Source: Gordonia alkanivorans NBRC 16433 (lineage in GTDB: Bacteria; Actinomycetota; Actinomycetes; Mycobacteriales; Mycobacteriaceae). From it: a stretch of 64,000 nucleotides of DNA. Within the stretch, counting starts at the first letter, position 1. Every line of letters begins with the position of its first letter. The DNA is taken from assembly GCF_000225505.1 (NCBI RefSeq), contig NZ_BACI01000053.1, positions 1 to 64,000 on the forward strand, in the 5' to 3' direction. Made by a program: the position numbers and the translations under genes. Of the stretch, positions 19,247-46,629 are shown one piece after another. Below the pieces are notes generated by a model that saw only the letters and a program-made list of their open reading frames with translations, was not told where the DNA came from and did not search any database.

Positions 19247-19274
19247 CGATGAGGAGCGGGCGGTTACGCCGTGA

Positions 19275-20945
19275 CTACCAGCGGTCGCGGTCGAGTTCCG
19301 TTCCGGCAGCACCGGCGTCGGCCGCGCAGCCGAAGCCGACGATCCATCGTGCGGGGCCGGTCTCCCCGGCGGCCACCTCGACCTTGCCCAGCATCATCGG
19401 TTCCGGGAGAGCAGCGAGGAACTCGCCCAGCGCGGACGCAGACAGTCGCCAGACCTCACCCCGGATCGCCTGTCCCACAACAGGATCGCGGATCAGACCG
19501 GGCTTCGGCGGAGTGGTGTCGAGCGCGACGAGGCGGTAGGTCGGCGTCGTCGCGATCTCCCCCGCCCAGCGGGCACCCCGTTCGCTGAGTTCGTGCGTGA
19601 GCGGACCGCCCCGCATGTGCGCACCGAAGACCGCGAGCTCGACCGACTCCTCGGTCTCCACCCACGACGCCCCGACATCGGGGACGCCGAGGAACCGGGC
19701 CGCCACGTCGACGAGAACCGCGTCCTCGTGCGCCGCACCCAGCAGGGTGACACCGAATTGTGCTTCGCTGCCCTGGGTTTCGGCCACGACGCCACTCGGC
19801 ACGGCGATTCCGCAGAGGTCGAAGAGATTGCAGAAGTTGGTGTACGTGCCCATTCGCGAGTTGACGCCGACCGGGTCGGCGGCGACCTCGGCGATCGTCG
19901 GGTGCCCCGGCGCGGTCGGGACCATCAGCACGGTCGCGTCGCCCCACTCCCCCATGGCCTCCGCACGGAGTTCGGTGAGGCGTCGGCGTGCGCGCAGGAG
20001 GTCGACGGCGGTGAATCGGGAAGCAGCACCGATGATCCCGGCGACGGTGGGATCGAGCCCGACGTCGTCCGCGTCCGTCGCATCCAGGAAGTCGCCGACG
20101 GCGTCGTGTCGTTCGGCGACGAGCGCATCCTCGTACAGCAGCTTCGCCGCCGCAAGGAAGGGCGACAGGTCGATGGTCTTGATCACGAGTCCGGCGTCCT
20201 CGGCCCGCAGCACCGCCTCGGCGAATGCGGCACGCCACGCCTCGTCGAGTTCCGGCAGTTCGGCGGGTACGGCGACGACGGGTCGTTCCGGTGCGGCCAG
20301 GGGCGCCGACGTGCCGAACGGCCGTGGTCCCTGCGCGGCGGACATCGCTGCCATCGCACGGTTCGCCAGTGGCAGGTCGGCCGCAAAGATCGTCACGGTG
20401 TCATAGCTGGCACACGCTGGCACGACGCCGTCGGTGGAGATCGACCCGACCGTCGGCTTGATCCCGACAAGTCCCTGGAGTCCGGCGGGCACGCGGCCGG
20501 AACCGGCGGTGTCGGTGCCGATCGCGATGTCGGCGAACCCGAGTGCCACGGCCACCGCGGACCCCGAACTCGAACCGCCCGAGATGTATTCGGGCCGTCG
20601 CGAATCCCGAACGGCACCGAACGGACTTCGTGTTCCGACGAGGCCGGTGGCGAACTGGTCGAGGTTCGTCTTCCCGATCATCACCGCACCGGCGGCCCGC
20701 AATGCCGCGACCGCCGGGGCGTCGGCCGCGGGCGTGTAGGCGTAGCCCGGGCACGCTGCCGTGGTCGGCAACCCGGCGACGTCGACATTGTCCTTGACCG
20801 CGAGGACGGTGCCGGCCAGTGGCCCGCCGGCCGCGAGAGCCGCGTCGTACTCGGCAGCGACCTCCGCCTGCGGACGCAGCGCGATGAATACCTCGGGACG
20901 GTCCGCCTCGGCGATCCGCATGTAGATCTCGTCGACCCTGCTCAT
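19275..20945 (-). CDS. atzF: Allophanate hydrolase
   Basis: A 556-residue amidase-signature enzyme that splits allophanate (urea-1-carboxylate) into CO2 and ammonia. The Ser-cisSer-Lys triad is visible: Lys in AVKDNVDVAG, GGSSSGSAVAVALG, and TDTAGSGRVPAG. After ~430 residues comes the AtzF-type C-terminal domain (FGAHMRGGPLTHELSERGARW), which separates it from generic amidases. ATG at 20945 overlaps the carboxyltransferase stop (ATGA). Last gene of the operon with permease, two DUF1989 proteins and carboxyltransferase; supplies the final ammonia-releasing step of guanidine or urea use. Confidence 0.88.
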   Translation of the reverse strand: MSRVDEIYMRIAEADRPEVFIALRPQAEVAAEYDAALAAGGPLAGTVLAVKDNVDVAGLPTTAACPGYAYTPAADAPAVAALRAAGAVMIGKTNLDQFATGLVGTRSPFGAVRDSRRPEYISGGSSSGSAVAVALGFADIAIGTDTAGSGRVPAGLQGLVGIKPTVGSISTDGVVPACASYDTVTIFAADLPLANRAMAAMSAAQGPRPFGTSAPLAAPERPVVAVPAELPELDEAWRAAFAEAVLRAEDAGLVIKTIDLSPFLAAAKLLYEDALVAERHDAVGDFLDATDADDVGLDPTVAGIIGAASRFTAVDLLRARRRLTELRAEAMGEWGDATVLMVPTAPGHPTIAEVAADPVGVNSRMGTYTNFCNLFDLCGIAVPSGVVAETQGSEAQFGVTLLGAAHEDAVLVDVAARFLGVPDVGASWVETEESVELAVFGAHMRGGPLTHELSERGARWAGEIATTPTYRLVALDTTPPKPGLIRDPVVGQAIRGEVWRLSASALGEFLAALPEPMMLGKVEVAAGETGPARWIVGFGCAADAGAAGTELDRDRW

Positions 20946-22996
20946 GCCACCCGCTCCTCGTTCTCGGCCCCGACCGCGCTCAGGTCGGCGGCGAACTCGC
21001 CCTGCGCGGACCATCTCTGACGCTCCTCGGCGCGGGCGATCTCCATCTTCTCGCGCCGGAGGGCGATGTCGGCGGCATTGTCGTCGAGGTATTGCTGGTG
21101 CTCGGCGAGCGAGAATACACCGTCGACGATCTTCGTGCTGTCCCCGCGCCCGGCCGCGACATCGGCGCGCATGTCGAGGAGTTCCTCGGCACTGACCGGA
21201 TACCAGGAGATGCGGTCGAAGAAGCGCAGCAGCCAGGGATGCTGGGGATCGAAGCCGGGCGCCGACTGTGGGTGCCGGTGGTTCCACACCTGCGTGGTGC
21301 GTCCGACGAACTGATAACCGCCGGGGCCCTCCATGCCGTAGATGCACAGGTAGGCTCCGCCGATGCCGACCGCGTTCTCCGGGGTCCAGGTCCGGGCGGG
21401 GTTGTACTTCGTGGTGACGAGCCGATGCCGCGGGTCCAGCGGGACCGCAACCGGCGCACCGAGATACACGTCGCCCAGGCCGAGCACCAGGTAGCTGGCG
21501 TCGAAGACGGTGCGGTGGACGTCGTCGACGGAGTCGAGACCGTTCATGCGGCGGATGAACTCGATGTTCCACGGGCACCACGGAGCGTCGGAGCGCACGC
21601 CGAGCATGTAACGCTTGATGGCCTCGCGGGTGGCCGGGTCGTCCCACGACAGGGGCAGGTGCACCGTTCGGCTGGGGACCACGAGATCCTCGGCCGCGGG
21701 CAGCTGGCTCTCACATTCGATGAGCCACTGGAGCATCCGGGACTGCGACCACATGTCCGGGTCGGCTTTGACCTGCAGCGACCGGATGCCGGGCGTGAGA
21801 TCGATGAGGCCCCGGGGCTTCTCGGCGGCGATGCGTTCGCTCAGCGCGTGCACGCGGGCGCGCAGGGCCAGATCCAGTTGCATGTCACCGTATTCGACGA
21901 GGATGTTGTCGTCACCGGAGCGGCGGTAGGTCACCGCCGTCGATCCGTCGGCGGTCGTCGTCGAGCCGAGGATGCCGTTGTCGGCGTCGCCGCCCGCGGA
22001 CAGAACGTCGACGAAGCTGGCACGCCGGCCGAGACCGGTCTCCTTCGGCGAGGCGGTCTCCTCGCTGCGAACGGCCACGAACCGGATCGTGTCACCGGGC
22101 TTGAGCTGACCGAGCTTCCACCGCTGGGCGGTCACGACCGTCACCGGGCACACGAACCCGCCGAGACTCGGGCCGTCGGGCCCGAGCAGGATCGGGGTGT
22201 CGCCGGTGAAATCCAGGGCGCCGACGGAATACGCGTTGTCGTGGATGTTCGACGGGTGCAGTCCGGCCTCGCCTCCGTCGTTGCGCGCCCATCGCGGCTT
22301 GGGACCGATCAGCCGGATGCCGGTCCGGTCGGAGTTGAAGTGCACCTCGTAGTCGGTGGCGAAGACGTCGCCGATGTCGGCCTCGGTGAAGAACTCCGGC
22401 GCACCGTGCGGACCGACGGTCACCGCCAGTTGCCAGGTGTTGGTGAAGGCGGGCTGCTCGTCGCCGAGGATGCGCCGCGCCGGGCCGGTCGATCCGCCGA
22501 GCAGGGTGAGCTGATCACCGGCCGCGAGCGGACGGCCGTCGAGACCCCCGAAGCGGCCCATCGTGAACGTGGAACGGCTTCCGAGGTAGTCCTCGGCGTC
22601 GAGCCCGCCGGACACCGCGATGTACGCCCGCATGCCGAGCGTCCCCACTGTTCCGACGTCGAGGACGTCACCTGACGACACCGACAGCGGAACCCATTGC
22701 GACACAGTCCGTCCGTTGACGGTGACGGTCACCGGTGCGCCGGTGACGGCCACGACGGCGTCGGCGTCGAACCGCAGCGCCGGACCCATCAGGGTGACCT
22801 CGAGACCAGCAGCTGTCTCGGGGTTGCCGACCGCGAGGTTGGCGAGGCGGAACGACAGGTCGTCCATGGGCCCGGAGGGTGGGACGCCGACCTTCCAGTA
22901 CCCGATACGACCGGGCCAGTCCTGGATGGTGGTGAGCGGACCGGACCGCAGGACGGTGACGGGGGCGGGCGTGGCGGCCCCGGTGGAGGCAGTCAT
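20942..22996 (-). CDS. Urea/guanidine carboxylase, carboxyltransferase part only
   Basis: 684 residues. Residues ~10-300 are the AHS2/CT_A_B domain (GPLTTIQDWPGRIGYWKVGVPPSGPMDD) and ~350-620 the AHS1/CT_C_D domain (DNILVEYGD, SLQVKADP, RRMNGLDS). Full-length urea or guanidine carboxylases are ~1200 residues with an N-terminal biotin carboxylase and C-terminal biotinyl domain; both are absent here, and the protein stops just where the biotinyl domain would begin. The ATG has CGAGGA 8 bases upstream, so the short form looks like a genuine start. Neighbouring DUF1989 genes point to guanidine as substrate. Biotin carboxylation must come from elsewhere if the enzyme works. Confidence 0.8.
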   Translation of the reverse strand: MTASTGAATPAPVTVLRSGPLTTIQDWPGRIGYWKVGVPPSGPMDDLSFRLANLAVGNPETAAGLEVTLMGPALRFDADAVVAVTGAPVTVTVNGRTVSQWVPLSVSSGDVLDVGTVGTLGMRAYIAVSGGLDAEDYLGSRSTFTMGRFGGLDGRPLAAGDQLTLLGGSTGPARRILGDEQPAFTNTWQLAVTVGPHGAPEFFTEADIGDVFATDYEVHFNSDRTGIRLIGPKPRWARNDGGEAGLHPSNIHDNAYSVGALDFTGDTPILLGPDGPSLGGFVCPVTVVTAQRWKLGQLKPGDTIRFVAVRSEETASPKETGLGRRASFVDVLSAGGDADNGILGSTTTADGSTAVTYRRSGDDNILVEYGDMQLDLALRARVHALSERIAAEKPRGLIDLTPGIRSLQVKADPDMWSQSRMLQWLIECESQLPAAEDLVVPSRTVHLPLSWDDPATREAIKRYMLGVRSDAPWCPWNIEFIRRMNGLDSVDDVHRTVFDASYLVLGLGDVYLGAPVAVPLDPRHRLVTTKYNPARTWTPENAVGIGGAYLCIYGMEGPGGYQFVGRTTQVWNHRHPQSAPGFDPQHPWLLRFFDRISWYPVSAEELLDMRADVAAGRGDSTKIVDGVFSLAEHQQYLDDNAADIALRREKMEIARAEERQRWSAQGEFAADLSAVGAENEERVA

Positions 22997-23049
22997 GGTG
23001 TGGTTCCTCGAAGGTCGTTGTGCGGTGCGGAAATCGACGCGACTGGCCG

Positions 23050-23718
23050 TCAGACCACGGGCCGGGTCACGATGACGCGGACCGCGGTCGGATCGAATCC
23101 GTTGCAGGGGTTGTTGATCTGCGGGCAGTTGGAGATCAGCACCAGGGTGTCGACCTCGGCCCGGAGTGCCAGGCGCTTGCCCGGGGCCGACAGGCCGTCG
23201 ACGATGCCGAGGGAGCCGTCGGGATCGACCGGCACATTCATGAAGAAGTTGACGTTGCCGACCAGATCGGCCTTGCCGAGTCCGTGGCGGCTGCCCTCGA
23301 TCAGGAAGTTCTCGACGCACGCGTGCTGATGCCTGGTGTGGTGGCCGTAGCGGAGGGTGTTGGATTCCTGCGAGCAGGCGCCGCCCACGGTGTCGTGGTT
23401 GCCGACCTCGTCGGCGACGATCGTCATCAGCGGTTCGCTCTCCTGGTCGCGGATGACGGTGCCGGTGGTCAGGAAGATGTTGCCCTGCGCGGCGATCGTG
23501 GCCTGCGCCGAGTAGCGCTTGGCGTGATCGGCCGCCCCGTAGAAGAGGGTGTCGACGGCCTGATTGCCGTGGAGGTCGACGATGGTGAGTATGTCGCCGG
23601 CGGCGACGACGCCCGACCAGGGGCCGCGTTCGCCCACGATGGCGTCGTCGACGACCGTGCCGTCAGCGAGGGCGAGATCGGCCGCGGGTGCCGCGGTGAG
23701 ATCGATGGTGGTGGTCAC
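23050..23718 (-). CDS. DUF1989 protein, urea carboxylase-associated protein 2 (CgdB-like)
   Basis: 222 residues of the DUF1989 family: DILTIVDLHGNQAVDTLFY, the GGACSQESNTLRYG segment with a conserved Cys, HACVENFL, and NVNFFMNVPV. His and Cys residues in these motifs are likely metal ligands. In other bacteria such paired proteins form the carboxyguanidine deiminase CgdAB, which removes ammonia from carboxyguanidine to give allophanate. GTG start with GAGAGGA upstream. It follows the larger DUF1989 gene by 29 bp and precedes the carboxyltransferase by 53 bp. Confidence 0.85.
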   Translation of the reverse strand: MTTTIDLTAAPAADLALADGTVVDDAIVGERGPWSGVVAAGDILTIVDLHGNQAVDTLFYGAADHAKRYSAQATIAAQGNIFLTTGTVIRDQESEPLMTIVADEVGNHDTVGGACSQESNTLRYGHHTRHQHACVENFLIEGSRHGLGKADLVGNVNFFMNVPVDPDGSLGIVDGLSAPGKRLALRAEVDTLVLISNCPQINNPCNGFDPTAVRVIVTRPVV

Positions 23719-23747
23719 GAGTGGTGTCCTCTCTCAGATTGGGCAGC

Positions 23748-24596
23748 TCAGAAATGAGCTGCGGCCCAGACGTCTTCGGAGTTGGCGACGGCACGCTGGT
23801 ACTCGGGATCGGTGTCCGCGACACCGGCCAGCAGAGCGTCGAGATCGGGCTGGGCCTTCCACGCGAGCACCTCGAGCGAGGTGGTGTCGAACGTCGGCGA
23901 CGGATCGACGGGATGTGCTGTGTTCGCGATCGCCACGACACACGGCAGGTGCAGGATCAGGTCGACCGATGTGTCGGCTCCCGCGGAACCGGTGGAGCGC
24001 AACGACCCGTCGTCGTCGACCTTCACACCGTGGAAGAACGACACCGAGGGGGCGACGTCGGTCGGGGTCAAGCCGTGCTTCGCGGCGGCGAGGGTGAACA
24101 TCTCACGGCCCGCCGGGCTGGCCGAATGCACCTTCCCGTCCCCGTGTTTCGCGGTGTTGGCCGCGAGAGTCGTGGTGCCGCAGAGTGCGTCGTGGTGCCC
24201 GGAACCGTCGGCGACGATCGTTGCCAGGACGCGTCCCTGGTCACTGAGCAGCGGATGCCCGGAACCGAGGTAGGCCTGCCACGGAACCTTCACGGTGTCG
24301 GCCGCATTGAGCCGCTCCCACGGTGCGTCGGCGCGCCACAGCAGGATGTGTGCGCAGGCCGAGCCGGCGACGTCGTGCAGCCTCAGCCGCGTGCCGCGGG
24401 CCAGGACCTTGCTCGTGTACCTCCCCCCGGGCACGGTCTCGGCCCAGGTGAGGGAAGCGGGATCCACATCGGCGGGCGGGTTCGGCCAGTTCGACGCCGG
24501 GACGACCGGCATGCTGTCGGTGATGCGACCGGCCTGCGACCGGGCGTGTTCGCGGGCTCCCGCGGTGGTCCCGGTGCCGGTGGCGGTGATGGTCAT
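23748..24596 (-). CDS. DUF1989 protein, urea carboxylase-associated protein 1 (CgdA-like)
   Basis: 282 residues. A family-specific N-terminal extension leads to the DUF1989 core: RGTRLRLHDVAGSACAHILLW, VADGSGHHDALCG, a PSVSFFHGVKVDDDGSL segment, and VDLILHLPCVVAIANT. Cys and His at conserved places match the CgdB-like partner, with which it probably forms a heteromer that deaminates carboxyguanidine. ATG start. First of the three tightly spaced catabolic genes behind the permease; 167 bp separate it from the permease stop, leaving room for an internal promoter. Assignment to guanidine rather than urea rests on the DUF1989 pair. Confidence 0.85.
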   Translation of the reverse strand: MTITATGTGTTAGAREHARSQAGRITDSMPVVPASNWPNPPADVDPASLTWAETVPGGRYTSKVLARGTRLRLHDVAGSACAHILLWRADAPWERLNAADTVKVPWQAYLGSGHPLLSDQGRVLATIVADGSGHHDALCGTTTLAANTAKHGDGKVHSASPAGREMFTLAAAKHGLTPTDVAPSVSFFHGVKVDDDGSLRSTGSAGADTSVDLILHLPCVVAIANTAHPVDPSPTFDTTSLEVLAWKAQPDLDALLAGVADTDPEYQRAVANSEDVWAAAHF

Positions 24597-24763
24597 GTCG
24601 GATGTCTCCTCGGAATGTGGGTGTGGTCGGGGTTTGTGGAGCTCGGGTCACCGGGCCTTCGTGGCTCGTCGACTTCGATGCGCTCCTTCGTCGCTTACTC
24701 AGCCCGGCGGCTTGCGCTCCTCGCACCTCAGGCAGCAAGGGTGGGCGCAACCCTCGGCCCGAG
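24597..24763. other. Intergenic gap inside the guanidine/urea operon
   Basis: 167 bp with no gene. It carries CTCGTCGACTTCGATGCGC and CTTGCGCTCCTCGCACCTCAG, resembling decayed copies of the short interspersed GCTCGTCGCTGCGCTCCTCGC-type sequences seen between genes in related genomes (from memory). No guanidine riboswitch could be made out by eye. Confidence 0.35.
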
Positions 24764-26311
24764 TCAGGACTTGGCGGGGTCGACGGGCTTCGGATGTTCC
24801 TTGCCGCGAGGGAAGCACGCGATGCCGGCGAGGACGGTCACCGCGATGACGATCGGTCCGGCCCAGCGCAGGATCGGCATGTCGCCGGCGGGATCGAAGA
24901 CCTCGGCACGTGGCCAGGCGAGGTTGACGACCATCAGTGCCCCGTAGAGCACGGCGAGGAGGTTCACCACGATCCCGAAGCGGCCGAGGCTGAACAGTTT
25001 CCGGCCGCCGGCGTCGACACCGCCGGTGTGCGGCCAGCCCTGGAACCGGCGGTAGAGCATCGGACCGGTGACGGCGAGGTAGGCCAGGTAGATCAGGATG
25101 ATGCACACGCTGGCGAGCGTCGCGAAGATCGCGGAGTTGCCAACGTTGACCACCAGGACGCCGATGCAGAGCACGCCGATGAGGATCGATGGCGCGATCG
25201 GGGTGCCCGTCCGCGAATTGACGTGTGCCAGTTGCTTCGAGAACGGGAGCCGGCCGTCGCGTGCCATCGAGAACATCAGGCGGGAGCATGCGGTCTGGAT
25301 GGCGAGGGTGCAGATGAAGATCGCCACCGCGACGTCGCAGAGCAGGACCTTGCCCCAGAAGCTTCCGAGCACCGAGTCCAGCACGTAGGGCAGGCCGCCG
25401 ATGGCGAGTTCCTCGCTGAGCGTCGGCGCGGCCATGAGCGCGCCCAGCAGCATCAGGCCGCCGCCGATGGCCGAGACCGTCAGTGCCATCCGGATGGTGC
25501 GCGGTGCGACGCGGCGCGGGTCGCGGGTCTCCTCGGCGAGTTCACCGGCCGAGCCGAATCCGACCATCACGTAGGCGGCCATCAGCCCCGAGACGATGAA
25601 CGCCCAGATGTAACCGGGCTGCTGACCGGGGACGCCGGTGTCGAAGACGACACCCGGACCGCGCTGGGCGTGGGTGAACAGCGCCAGGATCACCGCGATC
25701 ACGCCGACGAGTTCGCAGACCACGCCGATGCTGTTGACGCGGCTCATCCAGGTGACGCCGACACAGTTGATGGCGGTGACGATCACCAGCAGGATCGAAC
25801 CCAACAGGACCGCATTCGACGCCCCGCTGGTGCTGGTGAGCGTGGGATCGTCGCCGACGATCTGGAAGCCCATCCACACCGACGGCAGCACCACCTGGAG
25901 GGCGATGGCCGCCGCGGCCGCCGTGACGACCTGCGCGATCATCATGAACCAGCCGCCGAACCAGCCGATGACCTCACCACCCATGCGGCGCGACCACTGG
26001 TAGATCGCACCCGAGATCGGATAGCGCGCAGCGATTTCGGCGAAGCACAGAGCCACCAGGAACTGACCCGCGTAGACGATCGGCCACGTCCAGAAGAAGG
26101 CCGGGCCGCCGAACCCGAAACCCAGGCCGAAGAACTGGAAGACCGTGGTCAGGATCGAGACGAAGGAGAAGCCGGCCGCGAAGGAGGCGAACTTGCCGAG
26201 CGACCGGTGCAGCTGCTGGTCGTAACCGAGATCGGAGAGGTCGTCGGCGTCGAAGTCACCGGCCGGGGCGGTGACCGGTTGCGCGACGGTCTTTTCCGGG
26301 GTTGAGGTCAT
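24764..26311 (-). CDS. APC family amino acid/amine permease
   Basis: 515 residues with about twelve hydrophobic segments typical of the amino acid-polyamine-organocation family: an early FSFVSILTTVFQFFGLGFGFGGPAFFW, YPISGAIYQWSRRMGG between TM2 and TM3, GFGSAGELAEETRDPRR after TM6, and SRLMFSMARDGRLPFS after TM8. Both last motifs are APC signatures. By operon position it imports the guanidinium or amide compound degraded by the downstream enzymes. A perfect palindrome lies about 40 bp upstream of its ATG, and a TetR gene is divergent from it. Confidence 0.85.
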   Translation of the reverse strand: MTSTPEKTVAQPVTAPAGDFDADDLSDLGYDQQLHRSLGKFASFAAGFSFVSILTTVFQFFGLGFGFGGPAFFWTWPIVYAGQFLVALCFAEIAARYPISGAIYQWSRRMGGEVIGWFGGWFMMIAQVVTAAAAAIALQVVLPSVWMGFQIVGDDPTLTSTSGASNAVLLGSILLVIVTAINCVGVTWMSRVNSIGVVCELVGVIAVILALFTHAQRGPGVVFDTGVPGQQPGYIWAFIVSGLMAAYVMVGFGSAGELAEETRDPRRVAPRTIRMALTVSAIGGGLMLLGALMAAPTLSEELAIGGLPYVLDSVLGSFWGKVLLCDVAVAIFICTLAIQTACSRLMFSMARDGRLPFSKQLAHVNSRTGTPIAPSILIGVLCIGVLVVNVGNSAIFATLASVCIILIYLAYLAVTGPMLYRRFQGWPHTGGVDAGGRKLFSLGRFGIVVNLLAVLYGALMVVNLAWPRAEVFDPAGDMPILRWAGPIVIAVTVLAGIACFPRGKEHPKPVDPAKS

Positions 26312-26351
26312 GATGCGTTCTTTCTTCTCGAGGAGCTCCTCGTTGAGCGCG

Positions 26352-26371
26352 TATCTGTCAGGTGACAGATA
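26352..26371. promoter_or_regulatory. Probable TetR operator upstream of the permease operon
   Basis: TATCTGTCAGGTGACAGATA: perfect 9-bp arms around GG. It lies 41 bp upstream of the permease start and 160 bp upstream of the divergent TetR gene, a good place to block transcription of the operon. A second palindrome, CGAGGAGCTCCTCG (26329-26342), lies in the permease leader. Confidence 0.7.
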
Positions 26372-26530
26372 AGCGAACGCACGTTTCTTTCGATTGACCG
26401 TTCTGTTCCGTCTGCGAAAACGTCGGTAACGACTGCGTTAATCGGCGCAGGTCGCGGGATCGCACGGCCATCCGGGGACTCTCGAGCATGGTCAACTAGG
26501 TCGAGAACATCCACCAACGCAGGAGGAATC

Positions 26531-27172
26531 ATGGCGACCGGCACGCGCACGGCCACCACGTCCGGCAGCCCCGGGCGCCCACGCCTGGTGCCGTCGAGGC
26601 GCCGGGGCGAGACCGCTCGCGACGAGATCCTCGACGCCGCGGCCGAGCTCTTCACCCGCCACGGATACACCGGGACGTCGACCCGGATGATCGCCGAGGC
26701 GGTGGGCATCAGGCAGGCCTCGATGTACCACCACTTCAGCACCAAGGACGACATCCTGGCGCACCTCTTGGAGACCACGGTCGTCGGCTCGGTCGAGCAG
26801 GCCCGCACGCTGCTCGATGCCGACGGACCGGCGCTGGAGCGACTGCTCACCCTGGCCCGCTACGACGTGGAACAGCTCGCCCGCGCACGCTGGAACCTCG
26901 GGGCGCTCTACCTGCTGCCCGAGGTCGGGGAACCGCGCTTCGTTGAATTTCGCTCCGCGCGACAGGAACTCGCGGCCGCCTACGCGGCCCTTACCTCGGC
27001 GGTGCTGGGCGATCCGGCAGACAAGCGCTGTCTGCTGCCCTTCCGCCTCGTCGAGTCGGTCATCATGATGCGCGCCGACGAACAGCGCGGCGAACTCGGC
27101 GGCCACACCGCCGAGGGTCTCGTCGACACGATCGTCGGCGCGGTCCGGATGCTGATCGAGCATCGGCCTTAG
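26531..27172 (+). CDS. TetR family transcriptional regulator
   Basis: 213 residues. A basic N-terminal arm (RPRLVPSRRRGETARDEIL) precedes a clear TetR helix-turn-helix, TSTRMIAEAVGIRQASMYHHFSTKDD, at about residues 52-77. ATG with AGGAGG immediately upstream. Divergent from the permease/guanidine operon, with a perfect 20-bp palindrome between them, so it probably regulates the operon in response to its substrate or nitrogen status. It ends shortly before a strong bidirectional hairpin. Confidence 0.88.
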   Translation: MATGTRTATTSGSPGRPRLVPSRRRGETARDEILDAAAELFTRHGYTGTSTRMIAEAVGIRQASMYHHFSTKDDILAHLLETTVVGSVEQARTLLDADGPALERLLTLARYDVEQLARARWNLGALYLLPEVGEPRFVEFRSARQELAAAYAALTSAVLGDPADKRCLLPFRLVESVIMMRADEQRGELGGHTAEGLVDTIVGAVRMLIEHRP

Positions 27173-27194
27173 CGAGAACGAAAGCAGCCAGAGC

Positions 27195-27241
27195 AGAGAT
27201 CGGCCCTGACGCAGTCCGCGACTGCGTCAGGGCCGATCTCT
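27195..27241. terminator. Strong bidirectional terminator hairpin
   Basis: Perfect 21-bp arms around the loop CCGCG. It lies between the convergent ends of the TetR gene (stop 27172) and the NRPS-linked secreted protein gene (stop 27251) and can end both transcripts. Confidence 0.85.
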
Positions 27242-27250
27242 CGCGTGCGC

Positions 27251-28327
27251 TCAGCAGCTGCCGATGGCACCTCCCTGTAGTGCGACCTCGGCAATCCGTG
27301 CCCACGTGCACGGCAACGCATCACGACGGGCGGGCGCCGACGGCGCGATCTGCTTCACCGCCGGTGTCGGCGTCACGCGCTTCACCACGGGCGCCGAGGC
27401 CACCTGCTTGACGGCGGGCATCGGGGTCAGCCGCTTGATGGAGGTCGCCGGTACCGATGGCGCCACCAGCGCCGGGGCCCGATCGAGCGAGGCCGTCGTC
27501 GGCTGGGGCCGCTTGGCCGGCTTGCGGTTGAGCGGCACCTTCCATCCCTTGTCGTAGCCGTGCGCCGCGCCGATGGCGACACCGGCCGCGACGGCCGGGA
27601 GCGCTACGAGAGTCGCGACCACGGCTGTTCCGATGAGCGGCCCGAACACCAGACCGGTGGGCCAGAGCGGAAGCGTGAGGAGAAGCCCGAGCCCACCACC
27701 GACGACACCGCCGACGGCGAGGGCGAGCGGAGCCGCCACCCCGGCGCCGATCACGCCGCCGACCGCGGCGTCCCCGACCATCTGTTCGGCGACCTTGTCG
27801 GCGCGGGCGGTCGAAACCCCGTTACTCCGAAGAACATCGGAGATCCCAGCGACGAGTTCACCGGACCCAGCGCTGATGTCCGAGGCGAGTTGCGGAGACA
27901 CGGCGCGCGGGCGGCGGAGTTCGAGGTTTCCGATCCGCACGACGTCGCCGGCCGCGGCGGTCTGGTCGGCGACCCGACGGGCGGGCCCCAGGGGCGTCGG
28001 GTGGATCGTGTTGTCCCCCGCGCTGACCCGCGGCCAGGTCGATGTCACCACCGATTCCTGTTTGGGCCCAACGGAAGTGGACACCACCACCTGGGACACC
28101 GGGCGGAGGTCCGGCAATGCCCCCGCCGGAAGCGCCATCGTGGGGATCCCCACCGTCGCGATCCCCGGTGTCGGCGGGCCCGCCGCCGGGGTGGCGGCGT
28201 GGGCGGGCACGGTAACCGCGAACGACGCGGCCATCGCACACCCCAACATCGCGACCGCTGGGCGTCGAACACGCAAGCCCTGGAAGCGCGTTCGGCGTAG
28301 CTCGGTCGAAGTCCCTGACCTGCTCAT
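27251..28327 (-). CDS. Secreted Ala/Pro-rich protein coupled to the NRPS gene
   Basis: 358 residues. Sec-type signal peptide: basic RRTRFQGLRVRR, then AMLGCAMAASFAVTVPAHA with cleavage before ATPAAG. A central Gly/Ala/Val-rich hydrophobic region (~185-270) could insert in a membrane. The C-terminal part has imperfect repeats of the type VKQVASAPVVKRVTPTPAVKQIAP, and the end has two cysteines (LPCTWA and GSC). Function unknown. Its ATG lies 8 bp after the NRPS stop, and its GAGG ribosome site overlaps that stop, so it is cotranslated with the NRPS. This suggests a role in handling or exporting the peptide, or a surface partner. Confidence 0.75.
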   Translation of the reverse strand: MSRSGTSTELRRTRFQGLRVRRPAVAMLGCAMAASFAVTVPAHAATPAAGPPTPGIATVGIPTMALPAGALPDLRPVSQVVVSTSVGPKQESVVTSTWPRVSAGDNTIHPTPLGPARRVADQTAAAGDVVRIGNLELRRPRAVSPQLASDISAGSGELVAGISDVLRSNGVSTARADKVAEQMVGDAAVGGVIGAGVAAPLALAVGGVVGGGLGLLLTLPLWPTGLVFGPLIGTAVVATLVALPAVAAGVAIGAAHGYDKGWKVPLNRKPAKRPQPTTASLDRAPALVAPSVPATSIKRLTPMPAVKQVASAPVVKRVTPTPAVKQIAPSAPARRDALPCTWARIAEVALQGGAIGSC

Positions 28328-28335
28328 GGACTACC

Positions 28336-46629
<18,294 letters not shown>

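Noticed and set aside
24597..26530. Possible guanidine riboswitch ahead of the permease or DUF1989 genes
   Set aside because: No ykkC-type conserved pattern could be found by eye; a TetR palindrome offers a simpler control. A covariance search would decide.
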